Source of the DNA: Agromyces mediolanus
GTDB taxonomy: Bacteria > Actinomycetota > Actinomycetes > Actinomycetales > Microbacteriaceae
Direction of reading: 5' to 3'
DNA length: 64,000 nucleotides
NCBI RefSeq assembly: GCF_023715325.1
Contig: NZ_JAMBNX010000001.1
Coordinates: 310,001-374,000 of the forward strand
The number at the start of each line of letters is the position of its first letter. The stretch's first letter is position 1. The notes beneath the pieces were generated by a model. It did no database searches, was not told the origin of the DNA, and was given only the letters and a program-made list of their open reading frames with translations. Of the stretch, positions 37,886 through 46,667 are shown one piece after another. A program made the translations under genes and the position numbers.

Positions 37886-39571
37886 TTGACCGTCCACCAC
37901 ACCACCAACTCCTATCTCCGCGCCGAGCGCCTCTCGGCCGGCTACGCGGATCGCGACGTGCTGCGCGATCTCGATTTCACCGTCTCCCCGGGGCAGCGGC
38001 TCGGCCTCATCGGCGAGAACGGGGTCGGCAAATCGACCCTGCTCCGCGTGCTCGCGGGAGAGGCACCCGCCTCGTTGCACGCCGACGGCCGGCTCACCGC
38101 ACCCGCCCGGGTCGGGCTCCTCCTGCAGGAGCTGCCGTTCGGCGACGACGAGCGCATCGACGACGTCATCGAGGCGCGCATCGCCGAGGTGCGCGCGATC
38201 GAGCGCGAGCTGGATGCCGCCGCGGCCGGCCTCGTCGACGCGAGTCCGGCCGCCGAGGCCCGGTACGCGGCCGCGCTCGACGCGGCCGAGCGCGCCGAGG
38301 TCTGGTCGGTCGACGCCCGCCGCGACGAGCTGCTCGACGGGCTCGGAGTGTCCAGGATCGGCCTCGACCGTCGCATCGGCGAGATGTCGGGCGGCCAACG
38401 CAGCCGCTTCGCCCTCGCGGCGCTCCTCCTCGGGGCGCCCGACGCGCTGCTCCTCGACGAACCGACGAACCACCTCGACGACGCCGCGGCCGAGTTCCTG
38501 GAGGCGCGCCTGCGTGCCTGGCGCGGGCCGGTGGTCTTCGCCAGTCATGACCGCGAGTTCCTCGATCGGGTCGCGACCGGCCTGCTCGACCTCGACCCCG
38601 CCCGCTCCGCGGCGGAGGTGCCGCTCGATGCCTCGGGCGGCACGGTCTTCGGCGGCTCGTTCAGCGACTACCTCGACGCCAAGGCCGACGCGCGTGTGCG
38701 CTGGCAGCGGCAGTACGAGGCGGAGCAGCTCGAGTTGCGGGCGCTCCGCGAGGCGGTGCGCGAGACGGCGAGGAACGTCTCGCACCGCCGGGGGCCGACC
38801 GACAACGACAAGTTCATCACCAAGTTCAAGCAGGGGCGCACGGACTCCGCCATCGCACGGCGGGTGCACAACGCCGAGCTCCGGCTCGAGACGCTCGAGC
38901 GGGAGCAGTTGCGGAAGCCGCCGACCGCGCTCGCGTTCACGGGCATCCCGACCGGCGCGCAAGCGCTCGGTGAGGAGGGCGGTCCGCTCGTCCAGGTCTC
39001 CGGGGCCGCGGTCGGCGATCGGCTGAGGCTCGAGACGTTCCGGGTCGAGGCGCTCGACCGGCTCCTCGTCACCGGCGCGAACGGCGCCGGGAAGTCGACG
39101 CTGCTCGGCCTGCTCGCCGGGCGCATCCACCCGGATGCGGGGGTGGTCCGTCGGCGGCGCGGCCTCCGTGTGGGACTGCTCGAGCAGGACGTGCGTTTCG
39201 AGGATCCGGATGCCTCGCCGCGTGCGCTCTACGAGCGGGCGCTGGGCGAGCATCGGGCGGCGCTCGTGCCGCTGCCGAGTCTCGGCCTCGTGCCGCGCCG
39301 CGATCTCGACCGGCCGATCGGCGGGCTCTCGGTGGGGCAGCAGCGTCGACTGGCGCTCGCCCTGGTGATCGCGAAGCCGCCGCACGTGTTCCTCCTCGAC
39401 GAGCCGACGAACCACCTCTCGCTGGCGCTCGCGACGGAGCTCGAGGCGGCGCTCGGCGGCTACCCGGGCGCGGTGCTGATCGCGAGCCACGATCGTTGGC
39501 TGCGCCGCCGATGGACGGGGGAGGAGCTGCGACTCGCGGCGGGCCGGCCGCTCGACCGCACCGCCGCCTGA
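37886..39571 (+). CDS. ABC-F family ATPase (ribosome-protection type)
   Basis: A soluble protein of 561 residues with two ABC domains and no membrane segment. First domain: Walker A GENGVGKST, signature MSGGQRSRF, Walker B LLLDEPTNHLDD. A charged linker of about 80 residues (RWQRQYEAEQLELRALREAV, with HRRGPTDNDKF) joins the second: GANGAGKST, LSVGQQRRLAL, FLLDEPTNHLS. ABC-F proteins of this kind rescue ribosomes from antibiotics, or tune translation. TTG 37886 is chosen because it follows GGGGG and the first domain starts soon after. The preceding 200-base leader has a terminator and mini-reading-frame, consistent with antibiotic-induced read-through. Confidence 0.88.
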   Translation: MTVHHTTNSYLRAERLSAGYADRDVLRDLDFTVSPGQRLGLIGENGVGKSTLLRVLAGEAPASLHADGRLTAPARVGLLLQELPFGDDERIDDVIEARIAEVRAIERELDAAAAGLVDASPAAEARYAAALDAAERAEVWSVDARRDELLDGLGVSRIGLDRRIGEMSGGQRSRFALAALLLGAPDALLLDEPTNHLDDAAAEFLEARLRAWRGPVVFASHDREFLDRVATGLLDLDPARSAAEVPLDASGGTVFGGSFSDYLDAKADARVRWQRQYEAEQLELRALREAVRETARNVSHRRGPTDNDKFITKFKQGRTDSAIARRVHNAELRLETLEREQLRKPPTALAFTGIPTGAQALGEEGGPLVQVSGAAVGDRLRLETFRVEALDRLLVTGANGAGKSTLLGLLAGRIHPDAGVVRRRRGLRVGLLEQDVRFEDPDASPRALYERALGEHRAALVPLPSLGLVPRRDLDRPIGGLSVGQQRRLALALVIAKPPHVFLLDEPTNHLSLALATELEAALGGYPGAVLIASHDRWLRRRWTGEELRLAAGRPLDRTAA

Positions 39572-39582
39572 TCGCGCAGCCT

Positions 39583-39624
39583 CTCAGGGTTGCCCGACTT
39601 CGATGAAAGTCGGGCAACCCTGAG
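39583..39624. terminator. perfect 18-bp hairpin terminator
   Basis: CTCAGGGTTGCCCGACTT, a 6-base loop, and its exact complement, beginning 12 bases after the ABC-F stop. Its perfection and AT-richer arms mark it as a strong terminator or an intergenic palindrome. Confidence 0.8.
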
Positions 39625-39660
39625 CTGGGCCAGCGGGTCGGGTTGCGGATGACTCGAAGA

Positions 39661-39666
39661 TATGTT
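39661..39666 (+). promoter_or_regulatory. -10 box of the radical SAM gene
   Basis: TATGTT lies 11 bases before ATG 39678 and 5 before an alternative GTG at 39672, predicting a nearly leaderless transcript. Confidence 0.5.
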
Positions 39667-39677
39667 CGAATGTGGGC

Positions 39678-40751
39678 ATGCGGTGGAGCGGGCAGGAACT
39701 CGAGGTCGAGCAGGGCGCGACCCTGCCGGGCCTCGCCAAGCTGAGCAGCCTGGTCCGCTCGGTGCAGACGCCGGAGTTCGCCGGGGTGACCTTCCACGAG
39801 GTGCTCGCGAAGTCGGCGCTCAACCGGGTGCCCGGTCCCTCGTCGATGCCGTTCGGGTGGACTATCAACCCCTACCGGGGGTGCTCGCATGCCTGCGTCT
39901 ACTGCTTCGCGCGGCCCACCCACACCTACCTCGACCTCGACGCGGGCGACGACTTCGACCGTCAGATCGTCGTCAAGGTGAACGTCGCCGAAGTCCTGCG
40001 CAAAGAGCTCGCCCGTCCCTCCTGGCGGCACGAGCCGGTCGCGCTCGGCACGAACACCGATCCGTACCAGCGCGCCGAGGGGCGCTACGCGCTCATGCCC
40101 GGCATCATCGAGGCGCTCGCAGACCGCGGCACGCCGATCAGCGTGCTGACCAAAGGCACGCTCCTGCGTCGTGATCTGCCGCTCTTGACCGCGGCGGCGC
40201 AGCGCGTCCCCGTCGATCTCGCGATGTCGATCGCGATCTACGACCACGAACTGCAGCAGGCCGTTGAGCCGGGCACCCCGAGCACGAAGGCCCGCCTGGC
40301 GACGGTGACGGCGGTGCGCGAGGCGGGGTTCGACTGCACGGTCTTCCTCATGCCGATCCTGCCCGACCTCACCGACTCGCGGGCGCACCTCGACGAGGCG
40401 CTCCGCCAGGTCAAGGCCGCCGGCGCCACCTCGGTGCTGCACGGCGCGCTGCACCTGCGCCCCGGGGTCAAGCCGTGGTTCATGCAGTGGCTCGACGTGC
40501 ACCACCCCGAACTCGTGCCGAAGTACCGCTCCATGTACTACGGCACGAACAGCTACGCCCCGAAGGCCTATCGGCAGTGGCTCGCCGCTCGCATCCGCCC
40601 CATGATCCGGGCGCACGGGTTGCGGTACGGCAGCGAAGACCCCGTCACCGGCGGGGTGCGGTCCTCAGCCCTCGCGTCCGCCGTCCGCGCAGCGCGCGGA
40701 GTGGGCGGCTCGGACGGCCTCCCGCGTCCCGTCGGCGACACGCTCTTCTGA
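39678..40751 (+). CDS. Rv2578c-family radical SAM protein
   Basis: A 357-residue radical S-adenosylmethionine protein. The iron-sulphur motif is CSHACVYCFARPTH (CxxxCxxC), preceded by TINPYRGCSHAC, and followed by GTNTDPYQRAEGRYALMPG and SVLTKGTLLRRDLPLL. These match the actinobacterial Rv2578c group, related to spore-photoproduct-lyase-like proteins; no substrate is established. A GTG six bases upstream is the alternative start. Confidence 0.9.
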   Translation: MRWSGQELEVEQGATLPGLAKLSSLVRSVQTPEFAGVTFHEVLAKSALNRVPGPSSMPFGWTINPYRGCSHACVYCFARPTHTYLDLDAGDDFDRQIVVKVNVAEVLRKELARPSWRHEPVALGTNTDPYQRAEGRYALMPGIIEALADRGTPISVLTKGTLLRRDLPLLTAAAQRVPVDLAMSIAIYDHELQQAVEPGTPSTKARLATVTAVREAGFDCTVFLMPILPDLTDSRAHLDEALRQVKAAGATSVLHGALHLRPGVKPWFMQWLDVHHPELVPKYRSMYYGTNSYAPKAYRQWLAARIRPMIRAHGLRYGSEDPVTGGVRSSALASAVRAARGVGGSDGLPRPVGDTLF

Positions 40752-40848
40752 GCCACCGATGCGCAGCGGCGCGCCGGTACGCTGCGGTACTCTCGCTGCA
40801 GCCCGTCGATTTTCCCTGCGCTCGGCGGTGCGTTCGGGAGGTGCGGCG

Positions 40849-42222
40849 ATGACCCATGGGTTGCCCGCACGCTTGACGCGCGCGGCCGAACATCGGGCGC
40901 TCACCAACGCGGGCCACGCCGCCGCCTTCGTCTGCCTCGCCGTCGGGATCGCAATCGGCATCCTCGCCGGCCTCGCCCTCGGCTCCACGAACGGCTGGAT
41001 CGGCGCGGGCCTCGTCGCCGCGCAGGCGGCAGCCCTCGGCGTGCACGCCGTGCGCCCGAACCTGGTCACCGGGCTCGTCGCCCTCGCAGCGGGCACCGCG
41101 AGCGTGTTCCTCCTCGTGCCGATCCTGAGCGGCTCCGGCACCTTCGAGACGACGAACAACAGCATCTCCGCGCTGCCGCGGGTCGCTCTCGTCCTCATCG
41201 GCGGCGCCGGCAGCGGCACGTGGTGGGCGATCGGCTGGGCCGGAGCCGGCTGGCTCTTCGGCGAGCTGGCGACGGTCGTCGCCGCGGCGATGGTCGGCGC
41301 GGTCTGGGTGCCGAACCTGGCCGCCGGCTTCGCACTGGCGATCGTCGTCCTCGTTCGCGGATTCGACGGGCTCAACCGCCGGTACAACGGGCGGGCACGC
41401 CCTGGCCCGGCGGCGGGCGGGGAGCCGACGGCTGCCGCGATGCGACGGGAGTTCGCGCTTCGTGCCTCGGTGCGGCTGAACGAGCTCGCACTGCGGCATC
41501 TCACGATGGTCGCCGCGGCCGGCTCGGGCACGATCGACGACCGGCTCCGTCAGGAGATCGATCGTGATCTGAGCCTCGCCATCGGCCCGGACTGGGCGGC
41601 CTCGATCGCGGAGCGGGGCGGTGCTCGCGCGGCGGCGGGCGGCCTCGCCGCGACCGGCCGGTCGACGGACGCCGGGCCGGAGGCGCTCGCCGGCGAGCCG
41701 GGTGCGGGCACGAGCGCCGCACGCGTCCGTCCGGTGGCCGGCTCGGCGCCCTCCGCCGAGGTCGCCATCGAACCGGGCTCGGGCGCGACGGCGGGATCGG
41801 CGACACCACCGGCGACCGAGGCTCCCGCCCGGTTCGCGCAGGTCCTGCCGACCGCGCATGACGCGGCGAGCAACGGGGGCCTCGCGGTGCGGGTGAGCGG
41901 TGAGCTGGCCCAGCTCGCCCAGCTGGCTGCGCCCCGGCTCGACGCGCTCGACTCCGCGGTCGCGCAGTGCCTCGTGAACATCGTGCGCCACGCGGGCGTG
42001 CGCTCGGCCGAAGTCATGATCGGCGGCGGCACCGACGAGCTGACGGTGGCGGTGATCGACACCGGGGTGGGGTTCGACGAATCGCGCGTGCCCGCCGACC
42101 GCATCGGATTGCGGACTTCGATCCGGGCGCGGGTCGAGCACGAGGGCGGCACCGTGCGGCTGTGGTCGAAGCCGGGGGTGGGCACGACGATCGTGCTGAC
42201 GATGCCGAGGTCGGTGCGATGA
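40849..42222 (+). CDS. membrane protein with C-terminal histidine-kinase-type ATPase domain
   Basis: A 457-residue protein with five or six membrane helices (about residues 18-175) and a cytoplasmic part. A helical region around LRASVRLNELALRHLTMVAA sits where a dimerisation/phospho-acceptor domain would be, but no clear H box is seen. After an Ala/Gly/Thr-rich linker (about 260-345) the HATPase domain shows QCLVNIVRHAGV (N box), VIDTGVGFDESRV (G1) and GLRTSIRARVEHEGG (G2 region), as in NarL-type kinases. ATG 40849 follows GGGAGG. Overlaps the next gene by ATGA; no response regulator is adjacent. Confidence 0.8.
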   Translation: MTHGLPARLTRAAEHRALTNAGHAAAFVCLAVGIAIGILAGLALGSTNGWIGAGLVAAQAAALGVHAVRPNLVTGLVALAAGTASVFLLVPILSGSGTFETTNNSISALPRVALVLIGGAGSGTWWAIGWAGAGWLFGELATVVAAAMVGAVWVPNLAAGFALAIVVLVRGFDGLNRRYNGRARPGPAAGGEPTAAAMRREFALRASVRLNELALRHLTMVAAAGSGTIDDRLRQEIDRDLSLAIGPDWAASIAERGGARAAAGGLAATGRSTDAGPEALAGEPGAGTSAARVRPVAGSAPSAEVAIEPGSGATAGSATPPATEAPARFAQVLPTAHDAASNGGLAVRVSGELAQLAQLAAPRLDALDSAVAQCLVNIVRHAGVRSAEVMIGGGTDELTVAVIDTGVGFDESRVPADRIGLRTSIRARVEHEGGTVRLWSKPGVGTTIVLTMPRSVR

Positions 42223-43379
42223 GCGGCCGATTCAGCCTCACGCAGCAGGAGACCGATCCGATCGGGGGCGGCACGGCGGCCCCGCTCGTCGCGATCGGTG
42301 CCGGTGCCGCGGTCACGATCTCGATGGTCTCGACCTTCGCCCACCGGGCCGAGATCGTCTCGCCCTTCGCCGCGGTGCTCGGCATCCTGCTGCTCATCGC
42401 CGCCGCGGTCGCCCTGGTGACCGGCATCCTGCCGTCGCGCGGGAGCTTCGCGAGCGAGCGCGTCTGGCTCGTGGTGACCATCGCGACGGCGGCCGCGGTC
42501 GCCGAGTACGTCAGCACCATGGGCAACGACGCGGTGCTCTACGACGACTACGGCCCCATCACCATCGGCCTGCTGCTGCTCTGCATGGCTCCGTACGCGA
42601 GCTGGGCGGCGCTCCTCATCGCGGCGGGGCTCTCATCGGGCGTCCTCGCCATCCTCGTCGCCGGCAACGCCGCGGCTGCGAGCAACTCGCAACCCGTCGC
42701 CTCGCTGGTGCTCGTCGGCTCGGTCGCCATCGTCGCCCTGGCCGCGGCGGGCGCCGCCTATTCGTACTCGATCGTCGGATCGATCCTCCGCTGGCAGCGC
42801 GAGGTGAATCGCGAGGCGCTCGAGCAGGAGGTGGCCGACGGCGACGGTCTCCTGCCCGGATCCGCCGCCGGTGGCTCGCCGCGCGTCGCCCTCGTCGCAC
42901 GGGAGGTGCTGCCATTCCTCGCCTCGGTCGTCGCCGCCGAGCGCCTCTCGGTGGCCGACTCCGACCGTGCCCGCGAGCTCGCCGAGGGCGTGCAGGCCGA
43001 GATGAAGGCCGGCATCGAGGCGACCTGGCTCGACGACCTCGCCGATGCGCTCCGCGCCGGTGGCGCGGGCCAGGGCATCGAGGTGCTGGTCGACGACCCG
43101 AGCGGAGCAGCGGCGCTGCTTTCGAGCGATCAGCGGACGGCCCTCACCGCGATCGTCTCCTGGCTCGGTGGCAGCACTCGCTCCTCGGAGGTGCGCATCG
43201 CGGTCGTCGAGGGCGGCGGCGCCGGGCGGATCGAGGTGACCGCGGTGCCCGCGCAGGGACCGCCGCGCCACCGCGACCTCGAGCGCATCGTGGCGATCGC
43301 CCGAGCGGTGGGATTCCGCACCGAATCGATGATCTCGCGGGAGCGTACGATCGTCGAGTTGAACTACCCCGTCGGCTGA
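42219..43379 (+). CDS. membrane protein, degenerate kinase-like partner
   Basis: A 386-residue protein with about six membrane helices (residues 20-195) and a cytoplasmic C-terminus. The layout mirrors the preceding protein. The C-terminal segment LSSDQRTALTAIVSWLGGST followed by SSEVRIAVVEGGGAGRIEVT aligns in position with the partner's ATP-binding N box, but the Asn and Gly-box residues are missing. It is translationally coupled to the upstream gene by ATGA. Possibly a regulatory pseudokinase subunit; function unknown. Confidence 0.68.
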   Translation: MSGRFSLTQQETDPIGGGTAAPLVAIGAGAAVTISMVSTFAHRAEIVSPFAAVLGILLLIAAAVALVTGILPSRGSFASERVWLVVTIATAAAVAEYVSTMGNDAVLYDDYGPITIGLLLLCMAPYASWAALLIAAGLSSGVLAILVAGNAAAASNSQPVASLVLVGSVAIVALAAAGAAYSYSIVGSILRWQREVNREALEQEVADGDGLLPGSAAGGSPRVALVAREVLPFLASVVAAERLSVADSDRARELAEGVQAEMKAGIEATWLDDLADALRAGGAGQGIEVLVDDPSGAAALLSSDQRTALTAIVSWLGGSTRSSEVRIAVVEGGGAGRIEVTAVPAQGPPRHRDLERIVAIARAVGFRTESMISRERTIVELNYPVG

Positions 43380-43433
43380 GCGCCGACCCCGTCCGCCGGC
43401 GCAGCCGGCCCGTTCCCTCCTGGAGGCAGCCCC

Positions 43434-44081
43434 GTGGCCAAGCTCTACTTCCGCTACGGCGCGATGAACTCGGGCAAGTCCACCGCCCTGCTCCAGGCGG
43501 CGTTCAACTACGAGGAGCGCGGCCACCGGGTGCTGCTCGCGAAACCGGCGGTCGACACGAAGGGCGACCGCGAGATCATCTCGCGGCTCGGCGTGACGCG
43601 GGAGGTCGACTTCACCATCTCGCCCGTCGACGCCGTGCGCGAGGTCTTCGAGCAGCACCGGGTCGGCAGCGGCACGGTCGACCGCGCCGGTCGGGACGTC
43701 AGCTGCCTGCTCGTCGATGAAGCGCAGTTCCTCACCTCCGAACAGGTCGACGACCTGCTGCGGGTCGCCCTGCTCGACGGGATCCCGGTGCTGGCCTACG
43801 GCATCCGCACCGACTTCCAGACGGTCGCGTTCCCGGGCAGTCGGCGGCTGCTCGAGGTCGCGCACAGTCTTGAGGAGCTGAAGACGATCTGCCGCTGCGG
43901 GCGCAAGGCCATCTTCAACGGCCGGCGCATCGGCGGGCGCTATGTGTTCGACGGCGACCAAGTCGCGATCGACACCTCGGCGGGCCCCGGAGCGGGCGGC
44001 GATGTCGAGGTCGAGTACGAATCGCTCTGCGGCGTCTGCTACCTCCAAGAATCCGGCGGGGTGCTGAACGGACGGCACTGA
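43434..44081 (+). CDS. tdk: thymidine kinase (type II)
   Basis: A 215-residue enzyme that phosphorylates thymidine for salvage. Walker A GAMNSGKST, Walker B CLLVDEAQFL, the substrate lasso YGIRTDFQTVAFPGS and a four-Cys zinc site (CRCGRK and the C-terminal CGVC) match the short bacterial tetrameric class. GTG 43434 follows TGGAGG. Length is normal. Confidence 0.96.
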   Translation: MAKLYFRYGAMNSGKSTALLQAAFNYEERGHRVLLAKPAVDTKGDREIISRLGVTREVDFTISPVDAVREVFEQHRVGSGTVDRAGRDVSCLLVDEAQFLTSEQVDDLLRVALLDGIPVLAYGIRTDFQTVAFPGSRRLLEVAHSLEELKTICRCGRKAIFNGRRIGGRYVFDGDQVAIDTSAGPGAGGDVEVEYESLCGVCYLQESGGVLNGRH

Positions 44082-44183
44082 CCGGTCACGGACGGACGAC
44101 GTCGCGACCCGGCGGACGAACCGGACCCGTGACGTGGCCGCCGATCCGAGGCAGGATGGAAGCACGCCGAGATCGGAGGCCCC

Positions 44184-45035
44184 ATGAACGACATCATCGT
44201 CGGTGTGAGTGCTGCAGGAGCGGCCACGGACGCGGCGGTCGCCTGGGCGGCGGACCGCGCCCGGGCCACCGGGGCCGTCTTGCGGCTCGTGCACGTCGTC
44301 GACGACGCGATCCCCGCGACGGGCGACGCGCAGCTGCTGCTGGCCGCGCAGACGGCGGCGCAGGGATGCCTCGACAGCGCCGCCGCGATCGTGGAACGGG
44401 TCGCGCCCGGGCTCGCCGCGAGCCAGGTGCTCGAGCAGGGCTCGCCCGTGGAGGTCTTCTCGAAGCTGTCGAAGGGCGCGGCCCTGCTCGTGGTCGGCAG
44501 CGACTGGCACGGCGGCAAGCGCGCGAGCCGACGCGGTGTGCACAGCCTCCGCATCGCGGCCGGCAGCCACAGCCCGGTCGCGGTGATCCCGGACATCGAC
44601 GTCTCCGCCCGCCGCGGCGTCGTGGTCGGCGTCGACGGCTCCGAGGCATCCGCCAGAGCGCTCGCCTTCGCCGCCGAGGAGGCGACACGCACCGGCGAGC
44701 CGCTCACCGCGGTGCACTCCTGGGACGTCGCGGTCATGGTCGGTGGCGAGTACGGCTACGGGGTCGCGATGATCGCGAGCGACGACCTGCAGGCCTCGGC
44801 CGCTGAGCTCCTCGACGACGCCCTCATGCCGGTCGAGGCCGCGCACCCGGAGCTCGAGATCCGCCGCGAGGTCATCGCCGGCGACCCGGTGCAGGCGCTC
44901 GCCGACGCCGCCGACGAGGCACGGGTGCTCGTCGTCGGCAGCCACGGTCGGGGAGCGATCGCCAGGTTCCTGCTCGGCTCGGTGAGCCACGGCGTGCTCG
45001 CCCACCTCGAAGCGCCGACGGTGGTGGTCCGCTGA
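44184..45035 (+). CDS. universal stress protein, two Usp domains
   Basis: A 283-residue tandem UspA protein. Domain 1 (residues 1-140) begins DIIVGVSAAGAATDAAVAWA; domain 2 (150-283) begins GVVVGVDGSEASARALAFA. It ends with the ATP-binding signature VVGSHGRGAIARFLLGSVS, a G-x2-G-x9-G-S/T pattern, so domain 2 probably binds ATP. In domain 1 the corresponding loop (VVGSDWHGGKRASRRGVHS) is degenerate. Usually induced by stress or stasis. Confidence 0.93.
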   Translation: MNDIIVGVSAAGAATDAAVAWAADRARATGAVLRLVHVVDDAIPATGDAQLLLAAQTAAQGCLDSAAAIVERVAPGLAASQVLEQGSPVEVFSKLSKGAALLVVGSDWHGGKRASRRGVHSLRIAAGSHSPVAVIPDIDVSARRGVVVGVDGSEASARALAFAAEEATRTGEPLTAVHSWDVAVMVGGEYGYGVAMIASDDLQASAAELLDDALMPVEAAHPELEIRREVIAGDPVQALADAADEARVLVVGSHGRGAIARFLLGSVSHGVLAHLEAPTVVVR

Positions 45036-45059
45036 GCGCGGTTCGCCACTCCGTGTTCA

Positions 45060-45088
45060 CCCGGGCGGGCGCGGTTCGCCCGTCCGGG
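45060..45088 (+). terminator. hairpin after the universal stress gene
   Basis: Arms CCCGGGCGGGCG and CGCCCGTCCGGG with one mismatch and a 5-base loop, 24 bases past the stop. No T tract. Confidence 0.5.
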
Positions 45089-45117
45089 ACTGCGAGAATG
45101 GTCGCGGGAGGACTCAG

Positions 45118-46440
45118 ATGAACGTCTCCGTGATCGGGTGCGGGTACCTCGGCGCCGTCCATGCCGCTGCGATGGCCGAGCTCGGCCACACGGTCGTCGG
45201 CATCGACATCGACGAACGAAAGATCGCCGAGCTCTCGGCCGGGAGGCCGCCGTTCTTCGAGCCGCGCCTCCGCGAGCTGCTGAGCTCCGCGATCGCGAGC
45301 GGTCGGCTGCGGTTCAGCACCGACGTGGCGGAGGCGGCCGGCTCCGAGGTGCACTTCCTCGCGGTCGGCACACCGCAGCAGGCGCGCTCGGACGCCGCCG
45401 ATCTCAGGTATGTGGACGCCGCGTTCGAGGCGCTGCTGCCGCACCTCGTGCCGGGCGCGATCGTCGTCGGCAAGAGTACCGTGCCGGTCGGCACCGCGGC
45501 CGCACTCGCCGAGCGGCTCGCCCGGCGTGCGCCGCACGCGAGCCTCGCCTGGAATCCGGAGTTCCTCCGGGAGGGCTTCGCGGTGCAGGACACCCTGGAA
45601 CCCGATCGGCTCGTCTACGGGGTGGCCGGAGGCCAGCACGACGAGCTCGGCCGGGCGCAGGCCGCGGTGCTCGACCGGGTCTACCGCGCGGCGGTCGAAG
45701 CGGGCACGCCGCGAATCGTGACCGACTACGCGACCGCCGAACTCGTGAAGGTCTCGGCGAACGCGTTCCTCGCCACGAAGATCAGTTTCATCAACGCGAT
45801 GAGCGAGATCGCCGAGGTGACCGGCGCGGATGTCACGGCGCTCGCCGACGCCCTCGGGCACGATGCCCGCATCGGCCGTCGGTTCCTGAACGCCGGGGTC
45901 GGATTCGGCGGCGGCTGCCTGCCGAAGGACATCCGCGGCTTCGTCGCCCGGGCCGAAGAGCTCGGCCGGGGCGAGGCGCTCGCCTTCCTCCGCGAGGTCG
46001 ACGCGGTGAACCTCAGGCAGCGTCAACGGGTGGTCGACCTGGCCGTCGAAGCCCTCGGCGGCCAGGTGCACGAACGCCGCATCGCCATCCTCGGCGTGAC
46101 GTTCAAGCCAGAGTCCGACGACGTGCGCGACTCGCCCGCTCTCGACGTCGCCGTGGCGCTCAAGGGCCTCGGCGCCGAGGTCGTCGCGACCGACCCGGAG
46201 GGCATCGCGAACGCCCGTGGGCGGCACCCGCAGCTCGACTACACGAGTTCGACCACCGAGGCGCTCCGTGGCGCCGATCTCGTCGTGCTCGTCACCGAGT
46301 GGCGGGAGTTCCGAGCCCTCGACCCGGTGGCGGCGGGGGAGCTCGTCGCCGGTCGCTCGATCATCGACGCCCGAAACGTGCTCGACGCCGCGCGCTGGCG
46401 GGAGGCGGGCTGGACGTATCGCGGGATCGGCCGACCGTAG
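45118..46440 (+). CDS. UDP-glucose 6-dehydrogenase
   Basis: A 440-residue UDP-sugar dehydrogenase that would oxidise UDP-glucose to UDP-glucuronate with two NAD. It has the N-terminal loop VIGCGYLGAVHAAAMAE, GKSTVPVGTA, NPEFLREGFAVQD, KVSANAFLATKISFIN, catalytic Cys267 in GFGGGCLPKD, and GVTFKPESDDVRDSPAL. The last is the C-terminal NAD/UDP domain. Related UDP-mannose or UDP-GlcNAc dehydrogenases cannot be fully excluded. The product could feed a cell-surface polysaccharide. GGGAGG lies before ATG 45118. Confidence 0.92.
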   Translation: MNVSVIGCGYLGAVHAAAMAELGHTVVGIDIDERKIAELSAGRPPFFEPRLRELLSSAIASGRLRFSTDVAEAAGSEVHFLAVGTPQQARSDAADLRYVDAAFEALLPHLVPGAIVVGKSTVPVGTAAALAERLARRAPHASLAWNPEFLREGFAVQDTLEPDRLVYGVAGGQHDELGRAQAAVLDRVYRAAVEAGTPRIVTDYATAELVKVSANAFLATKISFINAMSEIAEVTGADVTALADALGHDARIGRRFLNAGVGFGGGCLPKDIRGFVARAEELGRGEALAFLREVDAVNLRQRQRVVDLAVEALGGQVHERRIAILGVTFKPESDDVRDSPALDVAVALKGLGAEVVATDPEGIANARGRHPQLDYTSSTTEALRGADLVVLVTEWREFRALDPVAAGELVAGRSIIDARNVLDAARWREAGWTYRGIGRP

Positions 46441-46454
46441 CTGCCCGGGAAACG

Positions 46455-46484
46455 AAGAACCCCCTCCTCGCGGAGGGGGTTCTT
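46455..46484. terminator. bidirectional terminator
   Basis: A perfect 13-bp stem (AAGAACCCCCTCC and GGAGGGGGTTCTT) with loop TCGC, 14 bases after the dehydrogenase stop and 7 bases beyond the tRNA 3' end. Confidence 0.85.
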
Positions 46485-46488
46485 GCTG

Positions 46489-46565
<77 letters not shown>

Positions 46566-46596
46566 GTGGCCCGAGCGTTCCCGCTGAGCCTCAACA

Positions 46597-46602
46597 AGGA
46601 TA
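46597..46602 (-). promoter_or_regulatory. -10 box for tRNA-Pro
   Basis: TATCCT on the minus strand, 31 bases before the mature tRNA 5' end. A clear -35 box is not evident. Confidence 0.4.
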
Positions 46603-46642
46603 GCCGATATTTCGGCGCCCGCTGACCACCCGGGACTCGCTG

Positions 46643-46663
46643 GGCCGTCGCGACGCGACGGCC
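46643..46663 (-). terminator. hairpin after the phosphoesterase gene
   Basis: A 9-bp perfect stem (GGCCGTCGC and GCGACGGCC) with a 3-base loop, four bases past the stop on the minus strand. Confidence 0.6.
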
Positions 46664-46667
46664 TTCG

